Shown: positions 36,869-44,884 of the stretch, piece after piece | Layout: each line of letters opens with the position of its first letter | How positions within the stretch are numbered: the stretch's first letter is position 1 | NCBI GenBank assembly: GCA_021791055.1 | Contig: JAJYXI010000006.1 | Span: forward strand, 1 to 64,000 | DNA: 64,000 nucleotides | Reading direction: 5' to 3' | Source: Nitrospirota bacterium | GTDB lineage: Bacteria > Nitrospirota > Thermodesulfovibrionia > Thermodesulfovibrionales > Dissulfurispiraceae | Program-made: the position numbers and the translations under genes | Notes under the pieces: model-generated | Told to the model about the DNA's origin: nothing | Database searches by the model: none | The model's input: the letters and a program-made list of their open reading frames with translations, nothing else

Positions 36869-38229
36869 AGGGTAAAATACTCATAATCGAAGACGAACCT
36901 ACCATGAGGCTGGGGATGAGCCATTTCCTCTCATCATCAGGCTATGCAGTCAAGCCCTGCGAAGATGGAGCGGATGGCCTGGCGGCAATAGAAAAAGGCG
37001 ATTTTGACATCATAATCACAGACCTTAAGCTGCCCAAATATAACGGTCTCTCAATACTTAACCATGCAAAAAAAATCTCTCCTGAAACAGGCGTGATAAT
37101 CATTACTGCATACGCAGAGGTCAAGACAGCAGTGCAGGCCATCAAGGACGGCGCCTTTGATTACATTGCAAAGCCATTCTCCAATGAAGAACTGCTCATA
37201 ACCATCGAGAGATTCATGAAGTTCCGCAGCCTCGAGGCTGAGTTGAGCCGCCTGAGGGAATCCGTGACCGAAAAGATCGGCTTTGAGAATATCATAGGCG
37301 TAAGCCCTGCCATGAAGGATGTATTTGATCGCATATCATCAATAGCAAAAACAGACGTGCCTGTCTTAATTCAGGGAGAAAGCGGTACCGGAAAGGAGCT
37401 CGTGGCAAATGCAATCCACAACCTCAGCCTGAGAAAAGACAAGCCATGCATAAAGATAAACTGTGCCGCAATACCCGAAAATCTATTTGAGTCAGAGCTT
37501 TTTGGACATGAAAAGGGCGCATTCACAGGCGCAGCAGAGGCGAGGAAGGGAAAATTCGAAATTACAGATAGCGGCAGCATATTCTTTGATGAAATAGGCG
37601 ACATGCCCATGGGACTTCAGGCAAAGCTCCTGAGGGTTATCGAAGAGCATACTGTTACCCGTCTCGGAGGCAATGAGCCGGTAAAGGTTGATGTGAGGGG
37701 AATCTATGCAACGAGCAAGAACCTGAAGGACTGCATAGCAGCAGGGAAATTCAGGGAAGACCTGTTTTACAGGATAAATGTGGTCCCTATAATAATTCCG
37801 CCATTAAGGGAAAGGAAGGAAGACATCCCCTATCTCATAGAGCACTTTTTGAAATATTTCGGCGAGAAATATGCAAAACCTGAATTAAAGGTAGCGCCCT
37901 CTGCATACAATGCCCTTCTATCATACCAGTATCCGGGAAATGTCAGGGAGCTGAAACACGCCATCGAGAGGTCAATTCTCCTTTCAAAAAATGGCTTGAT
38001 AGACCTTAAAACCCTCCCTGATGAATTTTCTGCCCAGGGAATCGGATGTGCCCAATTTAACAACCTTCCGGTTAATACGCCTCTCCAGAAAGGCGTAGTT
38101 TTCCTTGAAAGACAGATGATAATGAATGCATTAAAAGAGAGCGGCGGCAAAAAAATAGAGGCTGCCAGGAAACTCGGAATAAGCAGAAAGGTCCTCTGGA
38201 AGAAGTTGAAGGAATACAGCATTGAGTAA
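36865..38229 (+). CDS. Sigma-54-dependent response regulator (NtrC family)
   Basis: The 454-residue protein has a receiver domain (IIEDEP; phospho-Asp in IIITDLKLPKYNG), an AAA+ domain with Walker A GESGTGKELVANAIH, the sigma-54 contact loop GAFTGAAEARKG and Walker B FFDEIGD, and a Fis-type HTH (KIEAARKLGISRKVLWKKLKEY). I use the ATG at 36865, which overlaps the kinase stop; a longer frame from 36652 runs inside the kinase gene. It should activate the sigma-54 promoters at 38339 and 42607, whose upstream regions share GGGAACA sites. Confidence 0.95.
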   Translation: MKGKILIIEDEPTMRLGMSHFLSSSGYAVKPCEDGADGLAAIEKGDFDIIITDLKLPKYNGLSILNHAKKISPETGVIIITAYAEVKTAVQAIKDGAFDYIAKPFSNEELLITIERFMKFRSLEAELSRLRESVTEKIGFENIIGVSPAMKDVFDRISSIAKTDVPVLIQGESGTGKELVANAIHNLSLRKDKPCIKINCAAIPENLFESELFGHEKGAFTGAAEARKGKFEITDSGSIFFDEIGDMPMGLQAKLLRVIEEHTVTRLGGNEPVKVDVRGIYATSKNLKDCIAAGKFREDLFYRINVVPIIIPPLRERKEDIPYLIEHFLKYFGEKYAKPELKVAPSAYNALLSYQYPGNVRELKHAIERSILLSKNGLIDLKTLPDEFSAQGIGCAQFNNLPVNTPLQKGVVFLERQMIMNALKESGGKKIEAARKLGISRKVLWKKLKEYSIE

Positions 38230-38237
38230 GCCCGTCC

Positions 38238-38265
38238 GGGAACACTTGCTCCTCTAAATGTTCCC
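38238..38265. promoter_or_regulatory. Putative enhancer (UAS) GGGAACA-N14-TGTTCCC
   Basis: A perfect inverted repeat, GGGAACA (38238-38244) and TGTTCCC (38259-38265), lies about 75-100 bp upstream of the -24/-12 promoter, the usual place for an NtrC-type activator. The same half-site occurs upstream of the second sigma-54 promoter (42507-42544). It could also act as a weak hairpin after the regulator gene. Confidence 0.55.
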
Positions 38266-38338
38266 AAGCGGAAACGCAATTTCATTATATCCCTAAAATT
38301 TTCTTGTAAAAAACAATCGCTCATTCAAGTATCTTAAA

Positions 38339-38354
38339 TGGCATCGCAATTGCA
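38339..38354 (+). promoter_or_regulatory. Sigma-54 (-24/-12) promoter for the uspA-permease operon
   Basis: TGGCAT-cgcaa-TTGCA matches the sigma-54 consensus TGGCAC-N5-TTGCA with one change. The start codon of the downstream UspA gene is at 38446, about 80 bases after the expected start point. It lies right after the gene of a sigma-54 activator. Confidence 0.8.
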
Positions 38355-38368
38355 TTACATTATAATTG

Positions 38369-38406
38369 CATTTTGTAGCACAAATGTTTCGTTTTGCTAC
38401 AAAATG
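38369..38406. promoter_or_regulatory. Perfect 11-bp inverted repeat in the sigma-54 leader
   Basis: CATTTTGTAGC (38369-38379) is inverted as GCTACAAAATG (38396-38406), with a 16-base spacer. It lies just downstream of the expected transcription start and 40 bp before the UspA ribosome site GAAAGGAGGG. It could be an operator or an RNA hairpin controlling translation or stability. Confidence 0.55.
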
Positions 38407-38445
38407 GGTTGCTTGAATTTTTATCACAAAGAAAGGAGGGAAAAG

Positions 38446-38865
38446 ATGAAGATATTGGTTGCACATGATGGGTCGGATTACTCGAACAAGGCATTGAAAA
38501 AAGGGGCTGATATTGCAAAAAAGGAAAACGCTTCCCTATCGGTAGTAAATGTCGTGCCTGACCTCGGTTTTACCGACGAATTGGGCGACGACTATACCAA
38601 AACCCTTTATAGCACCTTAACGGATGAGGCAGAAAAACTGATGAAAGGAATAAAGGATGACCTTTCGAAGTCTCTGCAGGATGTAAGAACAGAGGTCAGG
38701 TTTGGGAGTCCTGCTGAAATCATTGTCGATATTGCAAATAGTGAGAAGGTCGACCTGCTCGTTGTCGGCTCCCATGGTAAACATGGCGCAAAAAAGTTCT
38801 ATCTTGGAAGCGTATCTTCCAAGGTGATTAGTCATGCACCATGCGATGTCCTTGTCGTGAAATAA
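38446..38865 (+). CDS. Universal stress protein (UspA family)
   Basis: The 139-residue cytoplasmic protein has the UspA fold: MKILVAHDGSDYSNKAL at the start, LSVVNVVPD, and the ATP-binding end VDLLVVGSHGKHGAKKFYLGSVSSKVISHAPCDVLVVK with the G-x2-G-x(9)-GS pattern. It is the first gene behind the sigma-54 promoter at 38339 and has the strong ribosome site GAAAGGAGGG. A longer frame starting at 38338 overlaps the promoter and is rejected. It probably acts as a nucleotide-binding regulator of the following permease, a common UspA-transporter pairing. Confidence 0.93.
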   Translation: MKILVAHDGSDYSNKALKKGADIAKKENASLSVVNVVPDLGFTDELGDDYTKTLYSTLTDEAEKLMKGIKDDLSKSLQDVRTEVRFGSPAEIIVDIANSEKVDLLVVGSHGKHGAKKFYLGSVSSKVISHAPCDVLVVK

Positions 38866-38912
38866 ACAATAGATGTTTTGTTATATAACTGATGAACAGG
38901 AGGAGGTAAAGG

Positions 38913-40505
38913 ATGAATGGAGAAAAAAGGTCGCCTGCAGCATTGATTGTAGGCATTATTCTGCTCGTTTACGCTCTGATTTTGAAACGCCACGAGGCAG
39001 CAGCGATTCCCGGATTTCTTATGGAGTTAATGAATTATCTCAAGGCCGGTAAAACCGTGGATACGCAGGTCGGCGTGGGAATATGGGCCGGCACAATAAT
39101 TTCATTGTTCGGGATATGGAATCTCGTCCAGCCGGCAATGAAATCCAAGTTCGATATGGTAGTAAGGGCGCCGATGGCCGGCGCCGGCATGATGATCATA
39201 CTTGCATATCTCTGCCGTTTTTATTTCGAACCGATTTTTAAGTTATGGGGTAAAGCTGCAGAGCCTGCGCTGGGTTTTAATTTTGCAACCATATTCGGCC
39301 TCAACTATATACTTTTAGGGGTTCTTCTCGGACTCGTATGGGTTAATACCATCGGCGTGCCGAAATGGATGCAGTCAGGCGTCAAGACTGCGCGATTGGC
39401 CATGAAGATGGGCGTTATCAGCCTGGGTGCCATGTACAGTATTACGGAACTGCGCTATCTCGGCGCTATGAGTTTTACAATGATCACGATATTTGTTATG
39501 GGTACAGCTATACTTGTGCTCTGGTTAAGTCAGATGATGAAGATAGCAAGACCCTTGGCCGGCGTGCTTTCTGCCGGAATAGCTGTGTGCGGCGTATCCG
39601 CAGCGGTAGCGGCAGCGCCTGTTGTAAAGGCCCGAGGCATCGATATGGCCTACTCGATAGGAATGCTGCTGCTCATAGGCGTGGTGGGGCTCTTTACATT
39701 TCCGCCTATAGCTAAAATAGTCGGTATGAATGAGTTGCAGTTCGGCGCATGGGCTGGAACAGGCATACTCAATTCCGCTCAGGTTGCGGCAGCAGCCCTT
39801 ATTTTCGACCCTCATACGATAGAAACATTGAAAGTTGCCGAGATATTCAACATCACAAGGATACTTTTCCTGCCATTTATCGTCATTATCCTCGCAATCT
39901 GGTTTGCCAAAGGCGAAGAAGAAGCAGAGGCAGGCAAAGTAAATCTTGGCAGGATTATCGTAGAGAAATTCCCGATATTCGTTTTAGGTTTTCTGATCAT
40001 GTTCGCCTTAAGTTCTACGGGTGTATTTACGCCTAAGGATCATGTCCTGTACGGAAAGCATTTCTACAGCTTCAAGATTGATGAGAAAAGGGAATTAAGA
40101 ACGAGAGACCTCAAGAAGGTCCAGGTATTTATCGAATCAGGCGCCGTTACAGACCCCAAGGTCAAGGCAGCGCTCGAAAAGCTTGTGGCCGACAGGCAGG
40201 TTACCGGCGTCGAACAGACGGATCTCGTGCTGAAGGCGCAGGACTTCACCAAAGATAAAGACCTGAAGAAGGTCTTTAAAGACGCCGACAAAAAGGTTCA
40301 GGCAAAGCCCAAGACCTTAGAGGTCATGAGAGAGTATATGATGTGGTTCTTTGCTTTCGGTCTCATAGGCCTCGGTATGCAGATTACATGGCAGACCATC
40401 CGGCAGGCGGGAGGCAAGGCCGCTACAATAGGAGTTATTGCCGGTATCACAAAGGCGGTTCTTTCCTTCTTTGTGGTCTGGCTGTTTATTAAGGGAACCA
40501 TCTAA
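38913..40505 (+). CDS. YeiH/UPF0324-type permease with a soluble insert
   Basis: The 530-residue protein has about eleven membrane segments. The signature SAGIAVCGVSAAVAAAPVVKA (about residues 220-240) matches YeiH/TauZ/CuyZ-type putative sulfate or sulfite exporters (PF03601). Typical members have about 340-350 residues; this one has an extra Lys-rich soluble part at about 372-475 before the last two helices. It is followed by a 48-residue single-helix protein, and the same arrangement recurs at 42777-44818. Sulfur-compound export is inferred only from family naming and from the neighbouring rhodanese. Confidence 0.72.
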   Translation: MNGEKRSPAALIVGIILLVYALILKRHEAAAIPGFLMELMNYLKAGKTVDTQVGVGIWAGTIISLFGIWNLVQPAMKSKFDMVVRAPMAGAGMMIILAYLCRFYFEPIFKLWGKAAEPALGFNFATIFGLNYILLGVLLGLVWVNTIGVPKWMQSGVKTARLAMKMGVISLGAMYSITELRYLGAMSFTMITIFVMGTAILVLWLSQMMKIARPLAGVLSAGIAVCGVSAAVAAAPVVKARGIDMAYSIGMLLLIGVVGLFTFPPIAKIVGMNELQFGAWAGTGILNSAQVAAAALIFDPHTIETLKVAEIFNITRILFLPFIVIILAIWFAKGEEEAEAGKVNLGRIIVEKFPIFVLGFLIMFALSSTGVFTPKDHVLYGKHFYSFKIDEKRELRTRDLKKVQVFIESGAVTDPKVKAALEKLVADRQVTGVEQTDLVLKAQDFTKDKDLKKVFKDADKKVQAKPKTLEVMREYMMWFFAFGLIGLGMQITWQTIRQAGGKAATIGVIAGITKAVLSFFVVWLFIKGTI

Positions 40506-40530
40506 TAATCATAAAGCTGGAGGTGCTTAA

Positions 40531-40677
40531 ATGGCTGAAGAGAAAGCGACGAAGGAAGAACAAAAAAAGATGGAGGAGCGGGCACTCAGCGTCTTCGCCT
40601 CTGAGAAAAAGGAAGACTTGACGGCGCTGGTAATCGCCTTTGCCCTGGCAATATTCGTGATTATTGCATTTAAGTAA
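40531..40677 (+). CDS. Mini membrane protein, 48 aa (possible permease subunit)
   Basis: The ATG at 40531 follows GGAGG. The protein has a charged, helical N-terminus (MAEEKATKEEQKKMEERAL) and one C-terminal membrane helix (TALVIAFALAIFVIIAF). It sits 25 bp after the YeiH-type permease gene and 4 bp before a UspA gene. A similar mini protein follows the second permease (44657). I do not recognise a family. A small accessory subunit, in the way KdpF relates to KdpA, is an inference from position. Confidence 0.65.
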   Translation: MAEEKATKEEQKKMEERALSVFASEKKEDLTALVIAFALAIFVIIAFK

Positions 40678-40681
40678 AGCC

Positions 40682-41188
40682 ATGTTTAAAAGAATACTTA
40701 TAGCTACGCATGGTACGGAAGGGGCTAAAAAAGCCGAGTCATATGCCATAGGGCTTGCAAGGGAATTTGGCGCGGAGATCCATGGTCTTTATGTGATACA
40801 TAAAGACCTGGGTTCGCTTGTCGGCATCGAGTGGCTGCACAATTCTCATGTGAGGATGGAGTTTTACAGGCATGCGGAATCCGAATTTAACCGCAGGGCC
40901 GAAGAAGTATTAGAAGCCTTCAGGGAGCGTGCGACAGGAATTGAAGTCACCCCAGCCATCAGGGTGGGAGATCCTGTCGAGGTTATAGCAGATGAGGCGA
41001 GGAATAAGGGAGCTGACCTTATTATTATTGGTGGCAGCAGCAATGGGAGATCAGAGGAATATAAGGCAAAAGTTTCTCTGAAAAAGCTCTCAAAGATTGC
41101 GCCATGCCCTGTCTTGATAGCAAATAACACTTCAATGATTTCGGCAAGGGAGGTGGTGTGGAGTTTAGCGAGGCAACTAAAAAATTAG
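40682..41188 (+). CDS. Universal stress protein (UspA family), second copy
   Basis: The 168-residue protein starts MFKRILIATHGTEGAKKAESYAIGLAREFGAEI and ends with the ATP-site region ADLIIIGGSSNGRSEEYKAKVSLKKLSKIAPCPVLIA, a degenerate form of the G-x2-G-x(9)-G(S/T) motif. It is longer than the first UspA because of an internal helix (HNSHVRMEFYRHAESEFNRRAEE). It is in the same operon as the first YeiH-type permease and its mini protein. Confidence 0.88.
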   Translation: MFKRILIATHGTEGAKKAESYAIGLAREFGAEIHGLYVIHKDLGSLVGIEWLHNSHVRMEFYRHAESEFNRRAEEVLEAFRERATGIEVTPAIRVGDPVEVIADEARNKGADLIIIGGSSNGRSEEYKAKVSLKKLSKIAPCPVLIANNTSMISAREVVWSLARQLKN

Positions 41189-41248
41189 CCTTAAGTCTTT
41201 GGGCTTCTCAATGACTTAATGGCTCATACTAAAGATTAGGGGGTAAAG

Positions 41249-41749
41249 ATGTTAAGGAAAACGGCGATAGCTTTAGTGTGCTTAGTATTTGCAGTTGTGG
41301 GTTTTTATAACCTCGCATCTGCTGCGGATTGGCCTGATGCCTTAATAAAGGAAGTGGAGGCGCTTAAGGCTGCTGGAAAAGATAAAAAGGACATGCCGCC
41401 AACCATAGCAGGTGTAAAGAATATTACAGGCGATGAAATCAAAAAAATGATGGACGAAAAGAAAAAGTTTGTGCTTATGGACAACAGGCTTAAGGCTGAC
41501 TATGATAAGGAGCATATTGCAGGCGCTGTGCTTCTTACTGTGGATGAACTGCTTAAAGACCCAAAACTGGCTGACAAGTATAAAAAGGATGATATGCTCG
41601 TTAATTACTGCAATGGCGTAAAATGCTGGAGATCACCGGCAGCAGTATTGCTCCTCAAGCACCTCGGATTCAAGAATATCTACTGGTATAGGGATGGCAT
41701 TCCTGATTGGATAAAGAAAGACTACCCGACGGTAGAGGGCAAGAAGTAG
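41249..41749 (+). CDS. Periplasmic rhodanese-like protein
   Basis: A signal peptide (about residues 1-26, ending ASAADW) precedes a rhodanese domain. KKKFVLMDNRLKADYDKEHIAGAVLLTVDEL is the typical rhodanese core; the active loop is YCNGVKCWRS with Cys121 and a second Cys126. Such proteins move sulfane sulfur or bind thiosulfate-like ligands in the periplasm. It closes the sigma-54-controlled operon before a strong hairpin. With the YeiH-type permeases it hints at sulfur-compound handling. Confidence 0.88.
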   Translation: MLRKTAIALVCLVFAVVGFYNLASAADWPDALIKEVEALKAAGKDKKDMPPTIAGVKNITGDEIKKMMDEKKKFVLMDNRLKADYDKEHIAGAVLLTVDELLKDPKLADKYKKDDMLVNYCNGVKCWRSPAAVLLLKHLGFKNIYWYRDGIPDWIKKDYPTVEGKK

Positions 41750-41764
41750 GGAGCCGGCGTATTC

Positions 41765-41798
41765 TTGCAGGGGCATGGAATTATACATGCCCCTGCAA
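41765..41798. terminator. Strong hairpin after the rhodanese gene (terminator-like, no T-run)
   Basis: TTGCAGGGGCATG is perfectly inverted as CATGCCCCTGCAA with an 8-base loop. It lies 16 bp after the rhodanese stop. Without a T-run it may act as an RNA stabiliser or a rho-assisted terminator. Confidence 0.6.
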
Positions 41799-41837
41799 TC
41801 AAGTCATCCAGAATTAAAATTCCAAAGCCTTTTTTGA

Positions 41838-41843
41838 TATAAA
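41838..41843 (+). promoter_or_regulatory. -10 box directly before the SRPBCC gene
   Basis: TATAAA ends 9 bases before the ATG at 41853, with no Shine-Dalgarno. It follows the hairpin at 41765, so the gene probably has its own, possibly leaderless, transcript. Confidence 0.4.
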
Positions 41844-41852
41844 ATATAACCA

Positions 41853-42449
41853 ATGCAATACATATCAGAAAGTATTAATCTTCCTGTTTCAGAAGCTACA
41901 GCATTTAAAGTCCTTTCAGACCTGAATGTAATCCTAAGGCTTTCACCTTATTTTAGCCTTAAAGGACTAAGGCATCTAACGGAAGGGGAAGCATGCAGGG
42001 GCAGTAGATATGAGGCGACCATCGAATATTACGGAAAGGAGTTGACCGAAACACATGGCATGGAGGTTCTTGAGCTTTCAAGAGATAGAAGAATTTCCTT
42101 CAAAGTAAACGATGGGATACTGAAGGAGATAAGCTTTAATATTGAAAAAGACAGTGACGGGATTCGGCTGACGCATCAGTTTTTAATTGATTCAGATGAT
42201 GAGACTATACTAAAAGGAACCTATAGCGAGCTTGTCTTCTGGCTAAGAAGCATAGGAGAATATTTAAAGTTAGCCGAGGGAGGAACTTTATGGAGAAGGT
42301 TTTTTAAGTGGTTTATGGACAGAGTGTGGTTAAGGCTTACCCTCTCTGAAAGGAAGATCGCCATTATTATTACAAAGATATCCGTGCTCGAGCTTGTTTT
42401 GCTATTGATGCTTGTGATTATATGGAACATGTTCGTAAAATCAAGATAA
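41853..42449 (+). CDS. SRPBCC (START-like) domain protein with a C-terminal membrane anchor
   Basis: The 198-residue protein begins MQYISESINLPVSEATAFKVLSDLNVILRLSPYFSLKGL, the usual N-terminus of polyketide-cyclase/START-like ligand-binding domains, and continues with alternating strands (GSRYEATIEYYGKELTETH, FKVNDGILKEISFNIE). A single hydrophobic helix (about residues 174-193) ends in KSR, so the domain probably faces the cytoplasm, anchored by its tail. The ligand is unknown. It stands between the two sigma-54-controlled operons. Confidence 0.75.
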   Translation: MQYISESINLPVSEATAFKVLSDLNVILRLSPYFSLKGLRHLTEGEACRGSRYEATIEYYGKELTETHGMEVLELSRDRRISFKVNDGILKEISFNIEKDSDGIRLTHQFLIDSDDETILKGTYSELVFWLRSIGEYLKLAEGGTLWRRFFKWFMDRVWLRLTLSERKIAIIITKISVLELVLLLMLVIIWNMFVKSR

Positions 42450-42506
42450 GAATCATTGTATTTCTTGTTCTTGAGGGGTCTGGCTGAATGTGATATGAGT
42501 ATTAAC

Positions 42507-42544
42507 GGGAACAATCATTCCATCCATGTTGCCTGATGGGAACA
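42507..42544. promoter_or_regulatory. Putative enhancer (UAS): GGGAACA copies upstream of the second sigma-54 promoter
   Basis: GGGAACA (42507-42513), then TGTTGCC (42527-42533, N13), then another GGGAACA (42538-42544). They lie about 65-100 bp before the -24 box, just as GGGAACA/TGTTCCC does at 38238-38265. Probable binding sites of the NtrC-type regulator encoded at 36865-38229. Confidence 0.55.
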
Positions 42545-42606
42545 TAATATTTTTGCTCTCTCCAAAAATTCATAATGAAATCATAATGAATTAATGACTT
42601 TATTAT

Positions 42607-42622
42607 TGGCATTGTAATTGCA
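42607..42622 (+). promoter_or_regulatory. Sigma-54 (-24/-12) promoter for the second permease operon
   Basis: TGGCAT-tgtaa-TTGCA has the same elements and spacing as the site at 38339. The permease start is at 42777, after GGAGGGAGG. The 327-bp region 42450-42776 contains no gene; it holds this promoter and the GGGAACA sites. Confidence 0.8.
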
Positions 42623-42776
42623 TAATCATATGCTGGTTTCTATTGACCTTCTTTATATCTGTAGCTATATTCAAACAAAGGAGGGGGGTGGTGTTAACGG
42701 CATAAATAATGTAGATGGCAAGACTGGGGCGAGACTTTGTAGTTATTATTAAAGTCTAAACGGAGGGAGGTAGTAC

Positions 42777-44585
42777 ATGGCAGAAAAACGTTTTGATGAG
42801 GACAAACTGGCTGAAGGGCAATGCGACAGTCCTGCAACATGTGCGGTAGAAAAGAAGGGCATAAGTGAAGATTGGCTGTCGTTGTGGCTTGGACTCTTCA
42901 TATTTGTCCTTTCTCTTTTTGCATTCGCAAAAACGGATATACTTGGATGGGGGATTTCAACAAAGGTATGGACAGATGCTTCAAAGGCAATGTCTCCTGT
43001 AGGAAAAGATTATCAGGGCGTGAAAGGTGAAATTACAAAAATTGATGGTCAGAAGGTGACCCTCAAAAAGGCGGATGGAAAAGAAGAGACCATAACGGTA
43101 AAGGAGGATACATCCGGTCTTAAGGTGGGAGACAAGTATGAGAAAAAGGGAATATCAGGTTTTGCATCCATATTGTTAACCTATCTCTTCATGCTCGTTG
43201 TGATGACTATTGGCGCTGCGGCATTGCGTGCGAATGTCGGCAAATTCATTATAGGATTCACCATTGCCTTCTGGATAAGTTATGCATGCTGGTTTATTGG
43301 CCATTATGCATATATAGCCGCAACTAACGCAAAGAAGGCAGGTGTTCCATGGTCAATGAGGCTGACAGGAGAGTCGGGTTTTATAGTCGCACTTATAGCA
43401 GGCCTGTTTGTCGGCAACTTCATGCCCGGACTTTCAAAAACCCTGAAAGAAGCGGTAAGGCCCGAACTCTATATCAAAACTGCCATTGTCCTTATGGGCG
43501 CACTTCTCGGTCTTAAGGCAGCCGAGTCCTTCAGTCTGGCATCCGCGGTTATGTTCAGGGGACTCTGTGCCATTATCGAGGCATACCTCATCTATTGGGC
43601 AATGGTCTATTTTGTTGCGAGGAAATACTTCAAGTTCAGCAAGGAATGGGCAGCGCCCCTCGCATCCGGCATATCCATATGCGGTGTGTCAGCAGCAATA
43701 GCAACAGGCGGCGCCATAAGGGCAAGGCCTGTGGTGCCTATTATGGTATCCTCGCTGGTTGTTATATTCGCTGTCCTTGAGCTCATAATACTGCCCTTTT
43801 TAGCGCAGAACTTCTTATGGAAAGAGCCGTTGGTGGCAGGCGCATGGATGGGTCTTGCAGTCAAGACCGACGGCGCAGCAGTTGCAAGCGGTGCAGTTAC
43901 CGATGCACTTATAAGGGCAAAGGCTATGACAATGGAAGGGGTAAACTATAAGGAAGGCTGGATAACAATGACTTCTACGACGGTAAAGCTGTTCATTGAC
44001 ATCTTTATCGGTGTGTGGGCATTCATCCTGGCTATAATCTGGAGTGCAGTTATAGAGCGCAAAGAGGGTGGAAAGGTTCAGGCCATTGAGATATGGCATA
44101 GATTCCCGAAGTTTGTGCTGGGGTATGCCATCACATTCTTTATACTCCTGTTAATCTGTTTACCTGCTACCAGAGCCATGGGACCTGTTGACAAAGAGAT
44201 CGGCACCATAAAAGAAGAGGTCTCCAAGGCAGAAAAGCAGCTCCCGACAGTAACAGACCCGGCAGCACAGGCAGCCTTAACCGAAAAAATCAAGGCAGGG
44301 AAGGATAAGATAAAAGGCCTGGAGGCGCAGATTAAAGAACCAAAGGCAACTATCGCATCATCTAAAACAGCAACAAGCGGAAGCAACTCATTCAGGGTGA
44401 TGTTCTTTGTCCTGACCTTCTTTACAATCGGAGTTGTATCCAATTTCAAAAAGCTATGGGAAGAGGGTATTGGCAAACTGGCTGCTGTGTATATCCTTTG
44501 CCTCTTCGGGTTTATTATCTGGATTGGTTTGATTATCTCATGGATATTCTTCCATGGTGTGAAACCGCCGATAATAACAGGATGA
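42777..44585 (+). CDS. YeiH/UPF0324-type permease, second copy, with two inserted domains
   Basis: The 602-residue protein has the same signature (APLASGISICGVSAAIATGGAI, about residues 295-316) and about eleven helices. After the first helix it has a beta-rich insert (about 63-124, GVKGEITKIDGQKVTLKKADGK), and near the C-terminus a charged coiled-coil insert (about 469-536), both absent from ordinary 340-350-residue YeiH proteins. The GAWMGLAVKTDGAAVASGAV segment is conserved in the family. It is controlled by the sigma-54 promoter at 42607 and followed by a 53-residue one-helix protein. The substrate is unknown; sulfur oxyanion export is a guess from family naming. Confidence 0.72.
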   Translation: MAEKRFDEDKLAEGQCDSPATCAVEKKGISEDWLSLWLGLFIFVLSLFAFAKTDILGWGISTKVWTDASKAMSPVGKDYQGVKGEITKIDGQKVTLKKADGKEETITVKEDTSGLKVGDKYEKKGISGFASILLTYLFMLVVMTIGAAALRANVGKFIIGFTIAFWISYACWFIGHYAYIAATNAKKAGVPWSMRLTGESGFIVALIAGLFVGNFMPGLSKTLKEAVRPELYIKTAIVLMGALLGLKAAESFSLASAVMFRGLCAIIEAYLIYWAMVYFVARKYFKFSKEWAAPLASGISICGVSAAIATGGAIRARPVVPIMVSSLVVIFAVLELIILPFLAQNFLWKEPLVAGAWMGLAVKTDGAAVASGAVTDALIRAKAMTMEGVNYKEGWITMTSTTVKLFIDIFIGVWAFILAIIWSAVIERKEGGKVQAIEIWHRFPKFVLGYAITFFILLLICLPATRAMGPVDKEIGTIKEEVSKAEKQLPTVTDPAAQAALTEKIKAGKDKIKGLEAQIKEPKATIASSKTATSGSNSFRVMFFVLTFFTIGVVSNFKKLWEEGIGKLAAVYILCLFGFIIWIGLIISWIFFHGVKPPIITG

Positions 44586-44616
44586 TAATTAATGCTTAAT
44601 TTGATGAAAAACTAAA

Positions 44617-44637
44617 AAGGGGGACAGAGTCCCCCTT
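44617..44637. promoter_or_regulatory. Hairpin between the permease and the mini membrane protein gene
   Basis: AAGGGGGAC-aga-GTCCCCCTT, a perfect 9-bp stem. It lies 19 bp before the mini-protein start and could set the ratio of the two proteins by RNA processing. Its arms resemble the outer arms of the 11326 element. Confidence 0.5.
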
Positions 44638-44656
44638 GCGCTCAAGGAGGTATTTT

Positions 44657-44818
44657 ATGCCGGAAGAACCAAGATTGGTAGACGAATTAAAGAAGATGGA
44701 ATATGAGCCGCTCCTTCCTATCGAGAAAAAGCTCATTGGATGGAGCATAGGCCTGGGGGCCGGACTGCTGGCAATCCTCGTCTGGGTAAGCTACACATTC
44801 TTCCCGGGACAGCACTGA
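44657..44818 (+). CDS. Mini membrane protein, 53 aa (possible permease subunit)
   Basis: The ATG at 44657 follows AAGGAGG at ideal spacing. MPEEPRLVDELKKMEYEPLLP is polar; then comes one membrane helix (LIGWSIGLGAGLLAILVWVSYTFF). It follows the second YeiH-type permease and ends 14 bp before a terminator, so the operon is permease plus mini protein. It is not closely similar in sequence to the 48-residue protein at 40531, but has the same size, topology and position. Confidence 0.72.
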   Translation: MPEEPRLVDELKKMEYEPLLPIEKKLIGWSIGLGAGLLAILVWVSYTFFPGQH

Positions 44819-44831
44819 GACTTCAAACCTC

Positions 44832-44870
44832 AAAAAAGCCCTGAATGGAGAATCCATTCAGGGCTTTTTT
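44832..44870 (+). terminator. Rho-independent terminator of the second permease operon
   Basis: AAAAAAGCCCTGAATGG, a short loop, CCATTCAGGGCTTTTTT. It has a perfect long stem with a T-run and stands 14 bp after the mini-protein stop. Confidence 0.92.
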
Positions 44871-44884
44871 ACTTTAAATTAACC

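Noticed and set aside
38338-38445. Upstream extension of the first UspA frame
   Set aside because: It covers the sigma-54 promoter and leader. The ATG at 38446 with GAAAGGAGGG gives a normal UspA start.
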